A DNA stretch of 64,000 nucleotides from positions 186,001 through 250,000 of the forward strand of contig JAKUHH010000156.1 in the NCBI GenBank assembly GCA_022701365.1, written 5' to 3'. Made by a program: the position numbers and the translations under genes. Below are positions 9,775-20,962 of the stretch, one piece after another; position 1 is the stretch's first letter; every line of letters starts with the position of its first letter. The notes below the pieces were generated by a model. It was not told where the DNA came from and searched no databases. It was given only the letters and a program-made list of their open reading frames with translations. The DNA is from Mycocentrospora acerina. Taxonomy: Eukaryota; Ascomycota; Dothideomycetes; Pleosporales.

Positions 9775-12658
9775 ATGGACTTCGTGCGCTACAACCAACC
9801 TGCCCATACTGACAGATGCTAACATGGTGTAGTGGGTGAGACTTCTCGGCGGCTCACAGAAGAAGCAGGCCGCCCCCAACAACCCCCAGCAACGTCTGGC
9901 ACGCTTTCGGCAGCGGTACAACCAGATTGTGGTACGAAACAAACCTCTATCGCTACCAAACCAGAGGCTGACACGGGCGATAGCAATCATGGCAGAAGGC
10001 GCAAAGCCTGGCAAGCGACCGTGAGGCATTGGGCACCATCCGCCGGGGACTACAGGCCCTCACCGCAGTACTCAATGATGAATCGCGCTCGCCGGCACCA
10101 CACTTGTGCCTGCAGTTCGCTGCCGCACAACAGATATATATCGCAGTCTCCAAAATCACTGCGACATCACACGATGAGGGCATGGTCAGAGATGCTGTCG
10201 CATTCTATAATGCGCTCATCGACAGCGAAGAGGAGGACTTCTTAGAGAACGACACCTTTGCTGTTTCTCTCATGAACTTTGTCAATCGTGCTGTTGGCTC
10301 CGGAAGTATGGGCGTGGGGGAGGATACTGAAGCCGACATAGTAGAGCTGCTGTTTGGTATTGCAGCGAAAATCAGGTTGCAACCAGAGATTCTGCCCGTC
10401 TGGTTTACTACTGCATCTGCAGGGTCAAGTAGCCGTCCTGTGAACCAGAAGAACGATTTTGCAGGCATTACACAAAAAGACGACTTCCCTTTGTGCTACC
10501 AGCTTATCGATCATGTTCATCATGAAGGTCGCATTGGTGATTTCGCTCGTACTGGCTTGCTGTACGTTTTCGAGACTGCATCCAAGTCAATTACGCTAGA
10601 ACAATGGATTGTTAACAGCGATCTGCCGACACTCATGGCCACCGGGTTAGGAGCGTCGTATAGCCAGCTTAGCAGGTGCGATTGTACGAATGTCATTCCA
10701 GTACGCAGAGCAACTAATATCTGCCAGAAAGCTGTCAATCCTACACCCTCCACAGAACATGCCTCTCATTCTGACGCTGTCCGACTATGGGGACATGCGG
10801 TCCAACTCACAAGCAGAGAATTTCTTCACTGATGAATTCCAAGATCACCTAGTTACATTCTTGTCTTACCTAGCGTTTTGGCAAGATGTGCTCGAGCACT
10901 GTAGGTCTACAGATGTTAAACACACTCTGATCGATCATTTCCAAATTCTGTTCCTCCAGCAGTTGTTGTTAGTTCACGAGAACCCCTCCTTGTGTGGGAA
11001 CTATGAGACTAATCAACTATGTCAGATATCCTTCACTCCTAGAATCTTCAGATGCCGACGGTGGCTCTTCTGTCGCGGTTCTCACCTACTTACGACGTAT
11101 TCTTGATGCCCTCGATCATCCTGAGCTCATACACATGATTCTTCAGTATCTTCTAGCGCTTCAAGATCGTACAGCAGCATCTCCCACAGTGCCACGATCT
11201 CCCGCTGCAGTGAAGCGACGGCAATCACTCATGCTTCTCAACATTGTTGAGCAAGATGACGAAAAACTGAACCCTTCGCTATTCAACCTAGTCGATTTAG
11301 TCTTGGGCAGTGCTGACTCTCCAAACTCGCAGACCGTCGTTGCAGCACTAAAGCTGGCAACCGTCGTGATAAGCAAAAATCATGGCTACGCCCTTGGCTC
11401 AATGATCAAGGTCATAAACGTGCACCACAATGAGCCTTACCGGACGGTCGGGGCACTGAATATTGAGCTTGAGACTTATTTAAACCTTGCTATTCGTCTT
11501 GCTGGCGAGGATGGCGTCGACGAGTCGTACGACAGTCATCTGAAGGATGTTCTAAGCATGCTCGAGAGCCATCCTTGCTCGCTGAAGTCGATCTCCCAAA
11601 CCTCTAATCCTTTGCAAAGCTCGGGTTACTTTGACTCGGGCGAACCTACAGCTGGGGAGGTAACTCCACATTACCTGATTCCCGAAGATCCGTTGTTTAA
11701 GTCCTTGATGGACCTGTTGCTTAGGTTCCTGACCAACGATGTTGAGACAAATCTAGCGCTCACCGAAACCATTGTCAGCCTAGGGACATGTTCTCAGCTG
11801 TGTCTTGAAGGATGGCTCTCTGTTGACCCAGCGGATTACCACTTTGAGACAACTGGGCCGGAACCCACAGAGTTTCCGAACGAAAGTTTTCGAGACATGT
11901 ACAAAGCTAACAGATACCCTACATGGAGTCCTTCTGCTACCCCTCAGCTGCTTGCATGCTTGCAACAGCTTGAATCGCAAGTTGAAGCTCTGCGCGCCGA
12001 TATTCAGGACTGGGATGAGCATATTGCAAATCGCAAGAATGCTTTCCGCCTTCACGAGCATATGAATGATGAAACGAAGATATTGACACCTCAGCCAAAG
12101 CCTGGCCGTCAGTCTTCAGAGACCGGAACCTCGACGCCGCAGATACCTAAGCATGTGTTCGACAGCTCTGCAACGCCTTCGCGGACACAGTCTCCCAGAG
12201 GAAGAAAAGAAACACTCTCAGACCAGAGAAATATACTGGCTGCATCTCCTGCACCCTCCAAGTTTGGTGGACAGACACTTATTGGGTCGCCATCGAGAGC
12301 TCTGTCACCAATTGCAGCACCACATGCCGGGCAGCACAGTACGAGGATTATTTCCGACGCTGATGCCAATTCGCCAAGTATTAAGCCTTTTGAGTTCTTC
12401 AAAAGACGCATACGCTTTCGTTGCCCCGCGGGTTCGCAGACCGTAGAGGTGATGCTGTCCAAGTATCTACCTCCACCAAAGGATCCTTCAGACGATGGTT
12501 CTGGAGATGCTGGTTCAGATCAGGTGGAAGAGGACATTCGGGAGGCTAGTCTCATGCACATTATTACAAACGTAGTGCTCTTGCAGGAATTTGTATTGGA
12601 GCTCGTTGCCCTCGTGCAGGTTAGGGCCAGTCTATTCAACGAGATCAGATTCACCTGA
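9775..12658 (+). CDS. FHIP/RAI16-like protein (FTS-Hook-FHIP complex subunit)
   Basis: Five exons, 9775-9783, 9833-9931, 9996-10675, 10728-10967 and 11026-12658, give 886 residues. The first coding exon is only nine bases (Met-Asp-Phe); joining yields MDFWVRLLGG, the usual N-terminus of this family. The conserved core is clear: LNDESRSPAPHLCLQ, GDFARTGLLYVFETAS, GGSSVAVLTYLRRILDALDHPELIHMILQYLLAL, and a C-terminal LVALVQVRASLFNEI. FHIP proteins join Fts and Hook to link early endosomes to dynein for retrograde transport in hyphae. An unconserved Ser/Pro-rich linker (about 650-760) precedes the C-terminal domain. Family identity is firm; the role is from the family. Confidence 0.92.
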
Positions 12659-13680
12659 CGGGCGGTATGAAGAGTCCAACTTGGAAGCTTGGTCCATACG
12701 AGTCAGACTGTATGCTCTAGCGAAATATACCCCTTTTCACATTATTCCACTTGACACAAAAAGCTCGCACTTGTTTGTTTGTTTGTGCGTGCGAGCGTTA
12801 TTATCAGCCTACCTCGGATCATCTCCTAGCGATACTCGGAATATTTCCGTGCATGTCCGTATCGGAAGCTTTCGGGGAGCCATCAGCCAGCCCCGCGTCA
12901 CTTTTTCACATGAGAGAGCGCACGAGACAACCCCTCCATCACAAGCAAACGACGCGCTCGCACCCGCGCGTGAAAGTGCGTCATCTCCGACAAGTCGCAT
13001 TGTACCTGTGAGTAATTATGAAGTTTACAGGCAAAATCGTGACAGCGGGATATGCACATAGTTTTGCCGTCTGGCACGGATTCGGCATACTGAGCGCTTA
13101 GCCTTGCACCCGACCCCCGGCCGAGACAACTCCCTTCTCTCCACCTTCCGCTCATCCACCCACGGAGATGGGGTGGCAGAGATCTGGGGTATAGGCACTA
13201 TTTCGCCTGGACCCGCCAAGCAGCCCCTTGCGCTGGGACAACGTGATCAGGCTGTCCGTCAGAATAGCGGCCGAGGCTTCCAGGACGGAATAATTTCTGG
13301 CCAGCCATCACGCACGTTGGGACCGCGGGTAGAAATGTTGCTGGCCTGCTGAGCTCATATGACTGTGTGCTTTTCCGTGTGACCTTGTCCCCATTTCCTT
13401 GTCTGTTTTCGTTCTGCCTTGGTCTTGGTTGCCGAGTTGTTACGATCGTGCTTGCCGTTCGTAAGAGAAGCCGAGGCCTTTGCTACAGCTAATTGGAGCT
13501 CTCTCCTTTGGGACCCGGATCGTAGCTTGAGTTTCGGTTCTAGCAGCACAGTCATTCTTGAACTTTCCTTCAGTCCGAGGTCCTTACATCTACCCGGGTT
13601 TTGCGACTTGGTCTTTCGAAATTGCGCCTTTTCCCTTGACGAGAAACCACATTTCTTTGCTTGTATAGTAAACAGAAAAC
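12659..13680. other. Intergenic region upstream of the SFC1-type carrier gene
   Basis: About 1 kb, GC-moderate, between two plus-strand genes. The open frames carry no recognisable domain. A CCGGGG (SYGGRG, CreA-type) motif on the minus strand at about 13115-13120 could matter for a C4-metabolism carrier, but one short motif is weak evidence. Confidence 0.45.
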
Positions 13681-14925
13681 ATGTCAAAGACAGACAAAAG
13701 GAAGCCCGCTACGGCGGCTACCAACTTGATCGGTAGGCTTATGACTGGGGCATTGAGGGGAGTTTGGGCAAAAGTACAGGTTGTTAACCTGTGTTTGCAG
13801 CTGGAGGTGGCGCAGGTATGATGGAGGCGCTCGCGTGCCATCCTCTAGGTAAGCTCTTGCATGTGCGAACTGGACTGTTTGGTAGTGCTAACATGAAGTA
13901 GACACAATCAAAGTCCGCATGCAGTTGTCAAGACGAGCTCGCGCGCCAGGTGTATGTACAGCTTTCAATGATAGCCTTCACGGCGCAAAAGTGGATTTGA
14001 CTAACAGTAAGGGGATTTCAGGCTCCCAAGCGAGGCTTTCTCACAACCGGCAGAGAGATTGTGAAAAGGGAAACGGCGCTTGGTCTGTACAAAGGTCTTG
14101 GTGCAGTGCTCACTGGAATCGTGCCCAAGATGGCGATTCGATTTACAAGTTATGAGTGGTACAAGCAGGCATTGGCAGACAAGGACGGCAACGTTAGTGG
14201 CGGATCTACATTTATCGGTAAGTCTGATTTTACCTTTGGAATCTAGAGGAGTCGCTAATAGTATCCAGCTGGTCTTGCTGCTGGTGTGACGGAAGCCGTC
14301 ATCGTCGTAACACCCATGGAAGTGGTCAAGATTCGGTTACAAGCTCAGCACCACTCCATGGCTGACCCACTCGACGTGCCCAAGTACCGCAATGCTGCTC
14401 ACGCTCTCTATACCGTGGTCAAGGAAGAAGGCGCGGGCGCGCTGTGGCGCGGAGTTTCGCTCACGGCGCTGCGCCAGGGAACCAACCAGGCTGCCAACTT
14501 CACTGCATACTCTGCGCTGAAAAGCAGACTCCAAGACTACCAGGGCACTGATGTTCTGCCCAGTTGGCAGACGAGTTGCATTGGGTTAATCAGTGGAGCA
14601 ATGGGACCGTTCAGTAATGCGCCGATTGACACAATTAAGACGAGATTACAAAAGACGGCCGCGGAGCCCGGGCAGAGTGCTGTGCAGAGGATTGTTTACA
14701 TTGCCAAGTAAGTTCTGAACGTGCCGGTTGCTCTTGTATCGCTGCTAACACTGTCACAGCGACATGTGGAAACAGGAGGGTGTTCGCAGTTTCTACAAGG
14801 GTATCACGCCCCGTGTCATGCGGGTGGCTCCGGGACAGGCCGTTACATTTACCGTGTACGAGTATCTCCGAGGGCTGCTGGAGAAGTCGAATGTGTCAAT
14901 CGTGGGAGGGACATACGAGGAGTAG
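13681..14925 (+). CDS. SFC1: Mitochondrial succinate/fumarate carrier
   Basis: Six exons, 13681-13732, 13801-13848, 13902-13951, 14022-14217, 14269-14707 and 14760-14925, give 316 residues. Three repeats of the mitochondrial carrier signature are visible: HPLDTIKVRMQ, TPMEVVKIRLQ and APIDTIKTRLQ, each closing an odd-numbered helix on the matrix side. Flanking residues, such as GLYKGLGAVLTGIVPKMAIRF and the terminal VMRVAPGQAVTFTVYEYLR, match the Sfc1/Acr1 branch. Sfc1 exchanges cytosolic succinate for mitochondrial fumarate and is needed for growth on C2 compounds. Alternative donors exist after exon 3; GTATGT at 13952 was chosen because it restores RARAPGAPKRGF in frame. Inner-membrane location is from the family. 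Confidence 0.93.
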
Positions 14926-15276
14926 AGGTGGACAAGCTTATATGGATGGGAGGAGGTTGATATCCGCGGCGCATTGAGTTGTTCCGCAAAGCACCTTTGA
15001 TTCATCAGCGCGGTGTATGGAAAAGTAATTGATCAAACTGAGACATTTTTGGTTTTTTTCCTGTGACAATATGCGGCGAGGAAGACAGGGGAGGGGCTGC
15101 ATACGAATGTTGCCAAGGGCGAGAGCCCACTTGCCCCACTAGTCGACCCGCGACGTCAGAGTAAACATTGCTTTAGCACACCGACTTGTCCTCTCGTACA
15201 TGCCAGATTCCTTCAATTACCCTGGAACTGACATCACAACACCTTCTGGGTACTTCCAACCTCAGTCCCCGCCAAT
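14926..15276. other. Short intergenic region, SFC1/twinfilin
   Basis: About 350 bp holding the 3' end of the carrier gene and the promoter and leader of the twinfilin gene. I see no gene. Confidence 0.55.
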
Positions 15277-16314
15277 ATGCAGTCTGGCATCTCCGGTACA
15301 CATCCCCCACATTCCATTCCCCAACGCACCAGGCTAACCACGGCAACAGCATCGCAGGAGCTCAAATCCGCACTCGGCTCCCTCATAACCTCATCCTCAC
15401 AGCGTGGTCTGCTTGCCACGATCCAAAATGAAACCATTATCCCCGGTGCCACTATTCCCTCGTCGTCGTCGACCTTCCTCTCCGACCTCTCCAACCTGAG
15501 CACCCACATCCAGCCCAATGCGGCACTCTACATCCTGCTCCGACGCGCCGACTCGCTCTCCTCCCCTGACAAGTCGCTGGTCGCAGTGACATATGTCCCC
15601 AACTCCGCACCAGTTCGCCAAAAAATGCTCTTCGCCAGCACTCGTCTGACGCTTACACGCGAGCTCGGCGGCGAACACTTCGCCGAGAGCGTCTTCTGCA
15701 CCGAAGGCGACGAGCTCACCTCGCAAGGCTGGGAGAAGCACGTGAAGCACTTGGAGAGCTCAAACCCCCTGACGGCCGAAGAGCAAAGCCTGGAGGACAT
15801 CAAGGCCGCTGAGGCGTTGGAGAGCCGCGGCACGCAGGGTCAAAGTCTCGCGCAAGGCGGGAAGCTAGAGATCCGTGCGGATGGCGGCATCGCTGAGGCG
15901 CTCCAGGCGCTTGGGAAGGGCGGAGACAATCTCGTGCAGCTGCGTATGGACACGTCGACGGAGACGCTGAGGCTGGTTTCTCGCACGTCGGCCACGCCAT
16001 CGACAATCTCGGCGTCGATTGATACAAAAGAGCCGCGGTATGTGTTTTACAGACACGACGACCCGGAGGCGAGTATCGTGTTCATATCGACATGTCCGAG
16101 TGTGGCCAAGATCAGGGAGAGGATGATATATGCGGCGAGTCGGGGGAACGTGGTTAGTCTTGCGCAGAACGAGGGCAAACTGAAGGTTAGGAAGAGGATT
16201 GAGGCGACGAACCCCGAGGAGATCAGCGAGCAGGTCATACTGGACGAGTTTAAAGCTGAGGCTGTGCCGGAGAAAAAGGGATTTGCAAAGCCCAAGAGGC
16301 CGGGGCGAAAGTAG
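15277..16314 (+). CDS. TWF1: Twinfilin (actin monomer-binding, two ADF-H domains)
   Basis: Exon 1 is 15277-15295 (19 bases) and exon 2 is 15350-16314, giving 327 residues. Splicing gives MQSGISASQELKSALGSL, the usual start of fungal twinfilins; reading through the intron would insert an unconserved stretch. Two ADF/cofilin-homology domains are present, at about 5-140 and 170-305. Each holds the actin-contacting long-helix motif: PVRQKMLFASTRLTL in the first, VAKIRERMIYAASRGNVV in the second. A basic tail (KKGFAKPKRPGRK) matches the conserved phosphoinositide/capping-protein-binding tail. Twinfilin sequesters ADP-actin and promotes barbed-end disassembly at cortical patches. It converges on the Utp16-like gene. 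Confidence 0.95.
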   Translation: MQSGISGTHPPHSIPQRTRLTTATASQELKSALGSLITSSSQRGLLATIQNETIIPGATIPSSSSTFLSDLSNLSTHIQPNAALYILLRRADSLSSPDKSLVAVTYVPNSAPVRQKMLFASTRLTLTRELGGEHFAESVFCTEGDELTSQGWEKHVKHLESSNPLTAEEQSLEDIKAAEALESRGTQGQSLAQGGKLEIRADGGIAEALQALGKGGDNLVQLRMDTSTETLRLVSRTSATPSTISASIDTKEPRYVFYRHDDPEASIVFISTCPSVAKIRERMIYAASRGNVVSLAQNEGKLKVRKRIEATNPEEISEQVILDEFKAEAVPEKKGFAKPKRPGRK

Positions 16315-16495
16315 ACGAGTGATTTGAGTTGGATTCTACAGTCACGACTTTGCATGACAGACTCTTGGGGATGATGCGAAACTTGAGCATCTTCCTTATT
16401 ACAAGGTTGCGAGCGTTGAACTTTTTTTTGAACCCCCGCGATTTAGACATTGCCCATGAAAAAAAAACCCTCCCTATCCAACAACACCTATACAC

Positions 16496-16524
16496 GCTGC
16501 TGCTGCTGTTGTTGCTGCTGCTGC
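16496..16524 (+). repeat. (CTG)n-type microsatellite
   Basis: An interrupted trinucleotide run (CTG with two TTG units) in the 3' region between the convergent twinfilin and Utp16-like genes. Confidence 0.85.
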
Positions 16525-16546
16525 CAAAACAACACAAATATCCCAT

Positions 16547-18112
16547 TTAATCCTCGCCCCTCAAGAAACCCCCACCGCCATGCGTCCTCCTCTCTACCCT
16601 CTTGTGCTGAAGCTTCCCCTTGCCCTTGGCCTTCTTCTCCACCTGCCGGCCCTTTAACCAATGCTCCCGCACGTTCCTCGTATCGCGATTAGCCTTTGGT
16701 GGCAGCACTTTGTTCATGCTGCCCAGCACTGCGATGTTGAGCTTCCCCTTCTTCACGTCCTTGTTTGGCTTTTCGCTGCGCTCGAGGAACTTGATGTGGT
16801 GGTTTAGCTTGTCCTTGCGCAGCTGCTCTTCTGTTTTGCCGCGGCGCTCAAAGGGTGGGGTTGGTGGGCGGGTGGCGTCGATGGCGGAGAGGAGGGAGTC
16901 GGGGAGGAGGGCGGGGAGGTTTCGCGGGTCGATGGGGAGGAAGGATTGTTGTTGCTGTTGCGAGGTTGGGGGAGGGGATTGTCTGGCGGTTTGTTTGGCG
17001 AGTTTCTGCGCCTTTTTGGCATCGCGCTTGGCTTTGTCGGCGCGCTCGGTGGCGAGGCGTTGGTCGCGGGCTTCGCGCTTGGAGCGGTCTTTTTCTTGCT
17101 GGACTTGGAGGGCGCGAGCGCGGGCGCGGGCGGCGTCTGCTTCGGCGAGCTTGAGCTTCGAGGCGGCCGAGGCGGTGGTGACTACTTCGGGGGCTTCGTC
17201 CGAGTCGCTAGCATCATCATCGTCGTCGTCGCCATTTCCTTCGGCGACGTCTACGGCTGGCTGAACTTGTGTGGGCTGGATTGCATTGAGGAGCGCACTG
17301 TCTACTGCTGGCTCCTCGCTGCCGAAGCGTACGTGTGCCTTCTTGGGCTGTGATGCACCCTGAGAAGCGACAGGGGCTTGCTCGCTCTCCTGTGTGGACG
17401 ACGGGATCTCGTTTGTGAACTTCAGAGTCCTTGATGTGGATTCGTCTGCCTTTTGTGCCTTTGTCTTGCGTCCATTCTTCTTTGCTGTGACTGGTGTTCG
17501 GTCCTGTGTTGACTTTGCTTTGGGGGTGGGCGATGCCTCTTGTTTTCTCCTTGTAGCTGGTGTCGCATACACCGAGCTAGCCTGTCCCTCTGGTGTGTGG
17601 AAATCGTTGTCTTGTGTAGGCGTGGCTTCCTCGCCTGCGACGTTATCTTCCACAGACGCAGACTTGTGCGCAACGACGACCTTGGGACTTCCTGCTCGGC
17701 GACGGATAGGGAGCTTCCCCGCCTCTGGAGAACTCACGTCCGCCTGCTCGGGAACGGCGACGTCGACGGTGTCGGAGCTCTCTTCTACGAGCTCCGGCGA
17801 GGGCGCGTCTGGCTCGGGTGTCTCTGCGATTTCCTTCTTTCTTGGCGCAACCTTCTTCTGTCTTTTCGCAGCAGAAGCCGTGGGCGTCTCCAGTGCCTCC
17901 AACTCCCTCTTCCCAACCCGCTTCCTGTTGGAGCTCCGTGGTGTCGCCGTCTCGGAGCGCGGCGTATCCATTCCGGCGCCTCTGCGTGTGACGACCATTG
18001 TGATGTCGATGTCGCGTTTGAGCGTAATTGCGGGCGTCTCCTTGGGTTCCTCTTGTTCAGGGAGCGCGGGATTCAAGATCCGTTTGGCCGAGTTGAAGAG
18101 TTGCGCAAACAT
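16547..18112 (-). CDS. Utp16/Bud21-like U3 snoRNP-associated protein
   Basis: Single exon, 521 residues, ATG at 18112. Most of the protein is disordered, rich in Ser, Pro, Lys and Thr-Pro sites. An acidic run (six Asp, about residue 300) is followed by the conserved block EAPEVVTTASAASKLKLAEAD and a long Arg/Lys/Ala helix. A basic C-terminus with conserved-looking segments (NIAVLGSMNKVLPPK, REHWLKGRQVEKK) ends in FLRGED. This order matches the fungal U3_snoRNA_assoc (Utp16) family, whose yeast member is part of the SSU processome for 18S rRNA maturation in the nucleolus. The fungal proteins are much longer than yeast Bud21, so the assignment is good for the core block and less certain for the rest. 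Confidence 0.75.
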   Translation of the reverse strand: MFAQLFNSAKRILNPALPEQEEPKETPAITLKRDIDITMVVTRRGAGMDTPRSETATPRSSNRKRVGKRELEALETPTASAAKRQKKVAPRKKEIAETPEPDAPSPELVEESSDTVDVAVPEQADVSSPEAGKLPIRRRAGSPKVVVAHKSASVEDNVAGEEATPTQDNDFHTPEGQASSVYATPATRRKQEASPTPKAKSTQDRTPVTAKKNGRKTKAQKADESTSRTLKFTNEIPSSTQESEQAPVASQGASQPKKAHVRFGSEEPAVDSALLNAIQPTQVQPAVDVAEGNGDDDDDDASDSDEAPEVVTTASAASKLKLAEADAARARARALQVQQEKDRSKREARDQRLATERADKAKRDAKKAQKLAKQTARQSPPPTSQQQQQSFLPIDPRNLPALLPDSLLSAIDATRPPTPPFERRGKTEEQLRKDKLNHHIKFLERSEKPNKDVKKGKLNIAVLGSMNKVLPPKANRDTRNVREHWLKGRQVEKKAKGKGKLQHKRVERRTHGGGGFLRGED

Positions 18113-18264
18113 TTGCGATGGGTGGATCTAGGAATTTTTGGCGCTAGTGTAAGAATTGTATGGCCCCGGCTCGGCTCTATATATCCCCGCGGACCTCACA
18201 GACTATGGTCGCGCTTGAGCATCACTTCACCTTTGCTACGAGTGGTTAGGGTCTGCACATCATC
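18113..18264. promoter_or_regulatory. Compact bidirectional promoter
   Basis: Only 152 bp separate the ATG codons of the divergent Utp16-like and mitochondrial Sel1/TPR-like genes, so the two must share promoter DNA. It holds TATA-like CTATATATCC at about 18177-18186. Confidence 0.6.
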
Positions 18265-19675
18265 ATGTTTTCCTCTCGCCTTGTAGCACGCTCAGTCACG
18301 TCAGCACTTGGCTCTGAATCATGTGTTCTCTGTCAAGTGCGTCAGTTCTCAACAACCATGCGTCTTGACCGGCCTGTGAAGATAGATTCTCGAATCAACA
18401 CCACTGGCAGTAACATTCCAAGACGGAGTTATGCAACTCAGAGACTAGATGTTCAGAGACTGCGTGGCGACATTGACAAACGCGCTCGGCTTGGTTTCTA
18501 CACGCTGAACAAGAAACAAAATGTTCTCCAGATAGAGGCGCATACCGCCGATGCAATTATTGCAGATTTTCTTGCACAAAGGAGCAATCTAGACCACGGC
18601 AGCAACATCCAACGAATAGCCAAAAGTGCGTCCTCGTAACACGTCCAAGATAGGAAGTGCTAAATACCCGCCAGAATATAACAAGAACATCGAAGCCCTT
18701 TCCTCCCTCGCCATTGTTACATACAAGATCCCCGACTTGACTGACGCGGCGAAACGCGCTCAACTCCCTCCAAGCCAACATAAAACAATTGCTGGCCTTC
18801 TTCTTCAAGGATGTGCTCAGGCTGAAGATCCACTCGCCATTGTCCACGTCATGACAGCCGTATACCTAAGCACTGAAACCGCCGACCCCGTGTACAAAGA
18901 GATTGCTCGTCTCATCCCACAGTCCGAAATCTCCCAGTACCGCAAAACTCTGGAAAAAATTGGCTCCAAAGCCCAGTCCATTGCCCTTGGCCCCGAAGCC
19001 CTAACTCTTCAAGGTCTCTTTCTCGAAAGAGAGGGCCAGAAGCAAAAGGCCCGTGCCGCCTATGAAGAAGCTATCAAAAGATGTCACTTCAAGTTCAACC
19101 CCCGTACAAGACATCCCATGCAACTCCCCCTCATCACGCCCTGGAACGCTCTCGGTTATCTTCTGAAAAGTGACAGGGATCCTAATGTTCAGAAACAAGC
19201 GAAAACTTTTTTTGAGAAGGGAGCTATTGAGGGTGACGACCCGCTCTCTTACTTTGAACTCGCTGCTTTTGAAGAGCGGACAAGTGCGAACTGGCTGCAG
19301 TATACCAGCAAAGCCGCTGCGTCGGGGCATCGAGACGCGATGGTGAATCTTGCGTCTTTCTACCACGACGCCTCTCTCAAACCCTCGCCAGTTCTCGTGG
19401 ACAGCAAAATTCAATCTGCAGTAAGGTGGTTGACCAGCTGGAGGGATGGCAGCGCGGCGGCACTGGCGAGAGAGTGGCTTGGTGCGGCGGCAAATGTAGG
19501 GCACAAACCATCGCTAGTCAAGCTGGCAGACTACTACGAAGCCACAGGGGATAGAGTGCGGGCAAAGGAGACGCTGAGACGCGTTTTGGAACCCCCCGTG
19601 TCAGCAGAGAGGGGAGAAGAGTGGCCGCTGTTGGTGCAGCAGGCAGGGAAACGACTTGCTGGGATTCGGGCCTGA
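18265..19675 (+). CDS. Mitochondrial Sel1/TPR-like repeat protein
   Basis: Exons 18265-18625 and 18675-19675 give 453 residues; the junction reads IAKKYNKNIEALSS. Residues 1-35 are Arg/Ser-rich without acids (MFSSRLVARSVTSALG, then RQFSTTMRL), a good mitochondrial presequence. The rest is alpha-helical with repeats of TPR/Sel1 character: ALTLQGLFLEREGQKQKARAAYEEAI, FFEKGAIEGDDPLSYFELAAF, and WLGAAANVGHKPSLVKLADYYEATGDRVRAKETLRR. I cannot name an orthologue; a role in mitochondrial protein or RNA handling is plausible but inferred. It converges on the next gene with 117 bp between stops. Confidence 0.75.
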
Positions 19676-19792
19676 GAAGAAGAAGAGGAGAAGAACTAGA
19701 GTTGGAAAATGACACAACTACAACTGGAGAAAAGTTTGTTAGGTTGCATTGATTGTTGGTCTTGAGCCAGACATGGGCCAAGTTGTGTTCTA

Positions 19793-20434
19793 CTATATGG
19801 AAACACTTGGAAACCTATCCTCTGGACGATCTAAATGGCACATTGCCAGAATCAAACGCTCCGACTCTGGCCCAAAATTCACATCTCCTACATAACCCAA
19901 TCTCCCCAGTCCCACCTTTCCATACGCCGCGTACGCATGGTTCAGATCATCCCCAGCATACACAACCTGCGTGCTAGGCACTTTCCCAAGGTAGAGCGCA
20001 TTCGCATTAAAGCCATGCTCCAACGTTGCCGTGCGCATGGCCGACTCATCAGCAAAAACCATGGTAACGGTGCACTCTTTGTACGCGGCCGCCGTCCAGG
20101 GAAGGCCGAACCCGACGTTGAAAAACCTGTTGAAGTCGTCAAAGTGGGCCCACGCGGCGAAGAGGCCGATCAAAAGCGTGGTGCCTCCCTGCCTGGTGAA
20201 GTCGGCGACTGCGGTGAGGTAGTACTTGCTTTCCTCGGAGTTTGGGTGCGTGATGACGGGATTGGTCACGAGCACGACGTTGGGCCACCCGGAGCGGAGG
20301 AAGAAGATTGCGTCTTGCAGGGTTTTGGACTCGTGGAATACGGCGCGTGTGACGAGTCTGGGGAGGAGGTTTTTGTAGTTGTTACCAGATGAGAGGGAGC
20401 AGCCTCCGTAGGAGATGGCGAGGATGTTGGGCAT
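19793..20434 (-). CDS. Conserved-looking orphan, possibly amidotransferase-like fold
   Basis: Single exon, 213 residues. The frame is open upstream to 20488 but only through a TTG, so the ATG at 20434 (MPNILAISYGG) is chosen. The chain has alpha/beta character: LRSGWPNVVLVTNPVIT, then YLTAVADFTRQGGTTLLIGLFAAWAHF, then the aromatic stretch FNRFFNVGFGLPWTAAAY, and a late strand GRLGYVGDVNF. This looks like a class I glutamine-amidotransferase/ThuA-type Rossmann-like fold, where a 'what-is-displayed-at-this-time' strand pattern precedes a turn, but I see no Cys-His-Glu triad. I do not recognise the family, and the function is unknown. Confidence 0.6.
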   Translation of the reverse strand: MPNILAISYGGCSLSSGNNYKNLLPRLVTRAVFHESKTLQDAIFFLRSGWPNVVLVTNPVITHPNSEESKYYLTAVADFTRQGGTTLLIGLFAAWAHFDDFNRFFNVGFGLPWTAAAYKECTVTMVFADESAMRTATLEHGFNANALYLGKVPSTQVVYAGDDLNHAYAAYGKVGLGRLGYVGDVNFGPESERLILAMCHLDRPEDRFPSVSI

Positions 20435-20962
20435 GAGGTACAGGGAGAGGGACTGGACGCAAAAGGGCTGAAAGCGATAGACGAGCAAGCAGAAAAATAT
20501 GGACGAGGCTGTTAGTTCTTCAGATGGACACTATCACATGCAGTTTATATGTTGCGTGGTGTGGTGCGGTGGTTTTACCGGTATTGATCCCTCTCGAAAC
20601 GCAAGGATCAGGCAGAAGGGATGATTAGCAAGCAAGCATGCGCATACGTCTCCAACACGTGTATCCAGCGCACAGCACACAGCACACGGCACGCAGCACA
20701 AACATGGCCCATGTCGCAAAAGTGTGTCGAGGAACATTCAACAGAGGATCTCGGAACGTCATGATCGCCTCCGCCGTGCCAAGATTCCGAATTAGCAGAC
20801 GGGCAAGCCGGCCTCGGCTATCGTAACCTCGCGCAAAGGTTGGGAGCTCCGACCGATGCTATCCTTTGAGCCCGTTCCCCACCCTTGCCCTCTGCCTGCC
20901 TTGAAATCTCCCAGACGCCCGCCCGACTCCAGGTTGCCCCGAATAGTCCAGCACTGCCCATC
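20435..20962. other. Divergent intergenic region, orphan/ETF-beta
   Basis: Shared upstream region of the orphan and ETF-beta genes. It contains a degenerate GCACA/GCACG array at about 20669-20700. No other feature is apparent. Confidence 0.55.

Noticed and set aside
12659..13680. A gene between the FHIP and SFC1-type genes
   Set aside because: Frames of 80-156 codons exist but show no motif, no good start context and no intron-consistent extension.
16620..18131. Long plus-strand frames antisense to the Utp16-like gene
   Set aside because: Composition is Ser/Leu/Arg-rich shadow of a Lys/Ser/Asp-rich disordered protein; no domain.
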